8,248 nucleotides of DNA from the NCBI GenBank assembly GCA_001825565.1, contig MHXM01000172.1, positions 11,563 through 19,810 of the forward strand, written 5' to 3'. Both the position numbers and the translations under genes were made by a program. This stretch comes from Desulfuromonadaceae bacterium GWC2_58_13. Its GTDB lineage: Bacteria > Desulfobacterota > Desulfuromonadia > Desulfuromonadales > Trichloromonadaceae. Below are positions 5,027-8,248 of the stretch, in pieces; positions within the stretch are counted from its first letter, which is position 1; each line of letters starts with the position of its first letter. The notes beneath the pieces are model-generated. The model did no database searches, was not told the origin of the DNA, and was given only the letters and a program-made list of their open reading frames with translations.

Positions 5027-7231
5027 ATGGAAAATACGGTTATTCTGATCATCGACGACGATCCGGGGCTTAGAAAGACCCTGGCCGACATCCTCGGTTT
5101 CAAGGGGTTTGCGGTCCTGGTGGCGGGAACCGGCGCCGAGGGGCTCGCCCTGCTGCGGCATAGCCCCGTCGACCTGCTTCTCATCGATCTGGTTCTGCCG
5201 GATATGTCCGGGCTGGAGGTGTTGAGCCGCGTCAAGGCCGATTGCCCCGGTAGCGAAGCGATCATCCTGACCGGCCACGCCACCCTCGATTCGGCCGTCG
5301 AGGCGACCCACCAGGGCGCCTTTTCCTACCTGATCAAACCTTATGAAATCGAACAGTTGACGCTGCAGATTCGGCGGGCCGTCGAAAAACAGCATTCGCA
5401 GCGGGAGCTGCGGATGGCGTTGCGGGCACAGGAACAGCGTACCGCCGAACTGGCCGAGGCGAACCGCGCGCTGGAAGCCGAAATCGCCGCAACCAAACGC
5501 TACCAGCAACAGCTGGAATACCAGGCCAACCACGACGGCCTGACCGGGCTGCCCAACCGCAGTCTGCTCACCGACCGGCTCGACCAGGCCCTCTCCTACG
5601 CCGACCGTTATCATCAGCGGGCCGCGGTGTTATTTATCGGTCTGGACCATTTCAAGATCATCAACGACAGCCTGGGATACGAAACCGGCGACCGGTTGTT
5701 GAATACCATGGCCGAACGGCTGGCTGATTGTGTCCGCTCCATCGACACCTTGGCGCGCCACGGCGCCGACGAGTTCGTTGTGGTTACGGTTGACCTGGAC
5801 GGGAGCGCGGATGCCGCCAGGATCGCCTGGAAGATCCAGGAGGCGGTCTGCCGCCCCTGTATCATCGACGAGCATGAACTCGTCATCACCTGCAGTACCG
5901 GCATCAGCCTCTACCCCAAGGACGGGGAAGATACCCAGACGTTGCTGAACAACGCCCATGTGGCCATGTACCGCGCCAAGGACCAGGGGCGAAACAACTT
6001 TCAGTTTTATACCTGCGAACTGAACGCCAGGACCTTTGCCCGCATGACCATGGAAAAACATCTGCGGCGGGCGCTGGAGCGGGAAGAGCTGTTTCTCCAT
6101 TATCAGCCTCAGGTCGATCTGGGCACCGGCCGCATCATCGGGATGGAGTCTTTGCTGCGCTGGCAGAGTCCGGAACTGGGGCTCATCCCGCCGGCCCGCT
6201 TCATTCCCCTGGCCGAGGAAACCGGCCTGATCGTCCCCATTGGGGAATGGGTGCTGAAAACCTCCTGCGCCCAGGCCAGGGCCTGGCAAAATGCCGGGCT
6301 GCCGCCGCTGGTTCTGTCGGTGAACCTCTCTCCCCGCCAGTTCCGGCAACCGGGGTTGACCGGGATGGTCGCCCGGATTCTGGAGGAAACCGGGTTGGAC
6401 CCGCGCTATCTGGAGCTGGAAATCATCGAGAGCATGGTCATGCACGACGTCGACAGCGCCCTGGCCATGCTCAATGATTTCAGATCCATGGGAGTGATGT
6501 TGGCGATGGACGATTTCGGTACCGGCTATTCCAGCCTGAGTTATCTGAAACGTTTTCCGTTCGGCAAGATCAAAATCGACCAGTCGTTTGTGCGCGACAT
6601 CACCAGCGATCCCGACAGCGCGGCGATCGCCCGGGCCATCATCGCCATGGGGCACAGCCTGAATCTGCGGGTCATCGCCGAAGGGATCGAAACGGAAGGG
6701 CAGCTCAGGTACCTGCATTCCCATGGCTGCGACGAAATGCAGGGCTTTTATTTCAGCCGGCCGGTGCCGCCCGGCGAGTTCGAGGAGATGCTGCGCGAAA
6801 ACCGTCAGCTCGACCTGCCGGTAGATGAATGGGCGCTGGTCGACCGGACCCTGCTGCTGGTGGATGACGAACCCCATGTGCTTTCGGCATTGAGGCGGGT
6901 GCTGACCGACGAGGGGTATCATATCCTCACCGCGACTTCCGCCGCCGAGGGATTCGAGCTGCTGGCCTCCAGCCGGGTCGGCGTCGTGGTCTCGGACATG
7001 TACATGCCGGGGATGAACGGGACCGAATTTCTGAGCCGGGTCAAAGAGCTCTATTCCGGCACCATTCGGATCATGCTCTCGGGAAGCGCCGACCTGCGCG
7101 CGCTCACCGAGGCCATCAACCGTGGCGCCATCTACAAGTTCTTCATCAAGCCCTGGGACGACGAACGTCTACGGGAAAACCTGAAGCTGGCCTTCCGGCA
7201 TTACCGGTTGGCCCATGGGAGCACCGGCTAG
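5027..7231 (+). CDS. REC-GGDEF-EAL-REC protein, predicted cyclic-di-GMP phosphodiesterase with degenerate GGDEF (734 aa)
   Basis: Receiver 1 (about 4-122) has D10-D12, phosphoacceptor D54, T82 and K104. A coiled linker (about 123-165) follows. The GGDEF domain (about 166-328) looks catalytically damaged. The residue equal to the first metal-binding Asp of PleD is G205 (FIGLDHFK where FIDLD is usual), and the signature reads GADEF (246-250). The substrate-recognising N213 and D222 and the inhibitory-site RxxD (R237, D240) remain. The EAL domain (about 338-590) looks active: E374 (in ESL), N433, E465, D495-D496 in DDFGTGYSSL, K516, E552 and Q572. Receiver 2 (about 606-728) has D613-D614, phosphoacceptor D657, S685 and K708 within FFIKPWDDE. 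The predicted activity is hydrolysis of c-di-GMP to pGpG, gated by two phosphorylation sites. The reading frame is open far upstream, but homology begins at the ATG at 5027, with AGG 7 bases before it. It is the operon's only output and lies 8 bases after the receiver gene. Confidence 0.95.
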   Translation: MENTVILIIDDDPGLRKTLADILGFKGFAVLVAGTGAEGLALLRHSPVDLLLIDLVLPDMSGLEVLSRVKADCPGSEAIILTGHATLDSAVEATHQGAFSYLIKPYEIEQLTLQIRRAVEKQHSQRELRMALRAQEQRTAELAEANRALEAEIAATKRYQQQLEYQANHDGLTGLPNRSLLTDRLDQALSYADRYHQRAAVLFIGLDHFKIINDSLGYETGDRLLNTMAERLADCVRSIDTLARHGADEFVVVTVDLDGSADAARIAWKIQEAVCRPCIIDEHELVITCSTGISLYPKDGEDTQTLLNNAHVAMYRAKDQGRNNFQFYTCELNARTFARMTMEKHLRRALEREELFLHYQPQVDLGTGRIIGMESLLRWQSPELGLIPPARFIPLAEETGLIVPIGEWVLKTSCAQARAWQNAGLPPLVLSVNLSPRQFRQPGLTGMVARILEETGLDPRYLELEIIESMVMHDVDSALAMLNDFRSMGVMLAMDDFGTGYSSLSYLKRFPFGKIKIDQSFVRDITSDPDSAAIARAIIAMGHSLNLRVIAEGIETEGQLRYLHSHGCDEMQGFYFSRPVPPGEFEEMLRENRQLDLPVDEWALVDRTLLLVDDEPHVLSALRRVLTDEGYHILTATSAAEGFELLASSRVGVVVSDMYMPGMNGTEFLSRVKELYSGTIRIMLSGSADLRALTEAINRGAIYKFFIKPWDDERLRENLKLAFRHYRLAHGSTG

Positions 7232-7260
7232 GAAAAGGGAATGAGCAGCAGGAAATTGAT

Positions 7261-7291
7261 CGGCCCGGCAGGATTGAATCTTGCCGGGCCG
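7261..7291. terminator. Strong stem-loop between convergent genes, likely bidirectional terminator
   Basis: CGGCCCGGCA (7261-7270) pairs perfectly with TGCCGGGCCG (7282-7291). The stem extends inward through a G-T wobble and GAT/ATC to a 3-base loop, giving about 14 pairs. It lies 29 bases after the operon stop and 22 bases from the stop of the opposing gene. Flanking T-runs are poor on both strands (TGGTGTTTG on plus, ATCAATTTC on minus), so termination may rely on stem strength or Rho. Confidence 0.6.
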
Positions 7292-7313
7292 TGGTGTTTG
7301 CAGGCGAGTCGGA

Positions 7314-8248
7314 TCAGTCGCCGAGAACGACCTCGTAGCTCTGGCGACCTTCGGTATCCTTGATGATCCATTCGCCATGAACGGTTTCTTCGCCGGTCTT
7401 CCAATCGTGACTGAAAACCTTGAGTTTGATTTCGGTCATCCAGGGGTCGGGAAGGGCCTGGTAGTCGACCTCGAAGGTGTTGCTCCCCCGGTTCAGGGTG
7501 AGGTTTCCGGTGTAATTGTAGCTCATGTCCCGTTCGCCCTCGATGGGATAGATTTCCTTGCCGTCGAATCGGACGCTCCCACGGTAATTGATGGCGAAGA
7601 CGTAAACCATCACCTGATCGGGATCGTCGCCGGTCAGCGGCACGTAGACGGTCGCCGGCGACGGCTCCGGGACGGCGCCTTCGCCCGGCTCGAACCGGTC
7701 TTTTCCCAGGTCGAGCCGGTGCGGGCCGTTATCCGGCTCGGCCCCCGCGCTTTCTTCCCCGGTGACTTCAACAGAGAGTTGGCTTTGGTCCGAGGCGGTA
7801 GAAACAGAAGACGATGAGGATTGAAGGATTCCTCCCTCGTTCCGGATGTTCCAGGTCCAGTGCGACCATCCCTGCAGCAGGCTGGGACCCAGCAGGGCCA
7901 GGCCGATGGCCGGCACGATGAGGTATCCGGCCGCGCCCGCCGCCAGCCATTTGATTTTGGCGCCCGGTGATGCGATGTAACTGACACTTCCCTTGATTTC
8001 CCGCAGGTCCTTGAAGATTTCGTGGTAATAGATCAGGGTGAACGGGACGAGCAGCAGGTTGAGCAACGGACCGATGATCGGGATCAGCGCAACCAGGGTG
8101 CCGACCGCGGCCAGCAGCAGGACCCGCCCGGCGACCCCCCAACTGTGACCGCGCACGTATTCCCGGCTTTTCAGCAGGGCCTCCATGCCGTGGACATCGT
8201 CCGTGGCCAGAATGTACTGGGCGAAGATGAACCAGATGGTGAACACCA
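7314..8248 (-). CDS. Multi-pass membrane protein with C-terminal beta-rich domain (5' partial)
   Basis: The gene enters the window from the right edge with no true start. The GTG at 8246 is internal, because similar hydrophobic sequence runs to the edge. Positions below count from that GTG. A hydrophobic helix is cut at the edge (about 2-13), followed by a charged loop containing EALLKSREYVRG. That motif resembles the Ala-Leu-x-x-Ser repeat of membrane domains such as the glycerophosphodiester phosphodiesterase membrane domain. Further helices lie at about 40-57, 58-75 and 99-121. A Ser/Glu/Pro-rich linker (about 136-198, with five serines in a row) leads to a beta-rich domain (about 199-310) containing many alternating hydrophobic residues. 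The C-terminal domain is probably a binding module outside the membrane, but I cannot name its family. It converges on the signalling operon and is separated from it by a strong stem-loop, so it is a separate transcription unit. Function unknown. Confidence 0.85.
   Translation of the reverse strand, partial: VFTIWFIFAQYILATDDVHGMEALLKSREYVRGHSWGVAGRVLLLAAVGTLVALIPIIGPLLNLLLVPFTLIYYHEIFKDLREIKGSVSYIASPGAKIKWLAAGAAGYLIVPAIGLALLGPSLLQGWSHWTWNIRNEGGILQSSSSSVSTASDQSQLSVEVTGEESAGAEPDNGPHRLDLGKDRFEPGEGAVPEPSPATVYVPLTGDDPDQVMVYVFAINYRGSVRFDGKEIYPIEGERDMSYNYTGNLTLNRGSNTFEVDYQALPDPWMTEIKLKVFSHDWKTGEETVHGEWIIKDTEGRQSYEVVLGD

Noticed and set aside
4343..5614. 423-codon minus-strand open frame
   Set aside because: It lies antisense to three well-supported signalling genes and crosses their boundaries, with no domain and no ribosome binding site evident.
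5630..6922. 430-codon minus-strand open frame opposite the GGDEF-EAL gene
   Set aside because: It is an antisense shadow of a gene whose GGDEF and EAL motifs are plainly on the plus strand.

Overview
The window is GC-rich bacterial chromosomal DNA dominated by signal transduction genes. Two features point to a deltaproteobacterium of the Desulfuromonadales/Geobacter type. The kinases are HPK4-like with HEINNP and HELRNP H-boxes, and at least one short gene has a sigma-54 type promoter. This taxonomic guess is an inference from family style. No rRNA or other marker gene is present.

Left part (1-1560), sparse and mostly minus strand. An unrecognised 159-residue soluble protein with one CxxC lies at 86-565. 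A 75-residue single-pass membrane protein lies at 856-1083. It has a near-perfect Shine-Dalgarno and, just upstream, a sigma-54 promoter matching 15 of 16 bases. Two adjacent perfect hairpins (811-825 and 831-855) follow its stop codon. A weak plus-strand ORF (632-862) may or may not be a gene. The 477-base gap 1084-1560 holds the sigma-54 site, an orphan terminator-like hairpin, an AT inverted repeat and a weaker sigma-54-like motif bracketed by an inverted repeat just before the signalling operon.

Centre (1561-7231), a compact plus-strand operon of four genes: a cytoplasmic REC-PAS-PAS-HisKA-HATPase kinase, a membrane-anchored kinase with a minimal sensor, a stand-alone receiver, and a REC-GGDEF-EAL-REC protein. 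The cluster has two kinases and four receiver domains but no HPt domain and no DNA-binding output. The only effector is cyclic-di-GMP turnover. The GGDEF domain has lost a metal-binding Asp and reads GADEF while keeping its RxxD inhibitory-site motif. The EAL catalytic residues all appear present. The predicted net output is therefore phosphorylation-controlled c-di-GMP hydrolysis. The N-terminal receivers of the first and last genes are close paralogues, about 62% identical by hand count, which suggests module duplication.

Right end (7232-8248). A strong stem-loop with a 14-pair stem separates the operon from a convergent minus-strand gene. That gene encodes a multi-pass membrane protein with an extra-membrane beta-rich C-terminal domain and is cut off at its 5' end by the window edge.

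I see no mobile element, CRISPR array, tRNA or rRNA.
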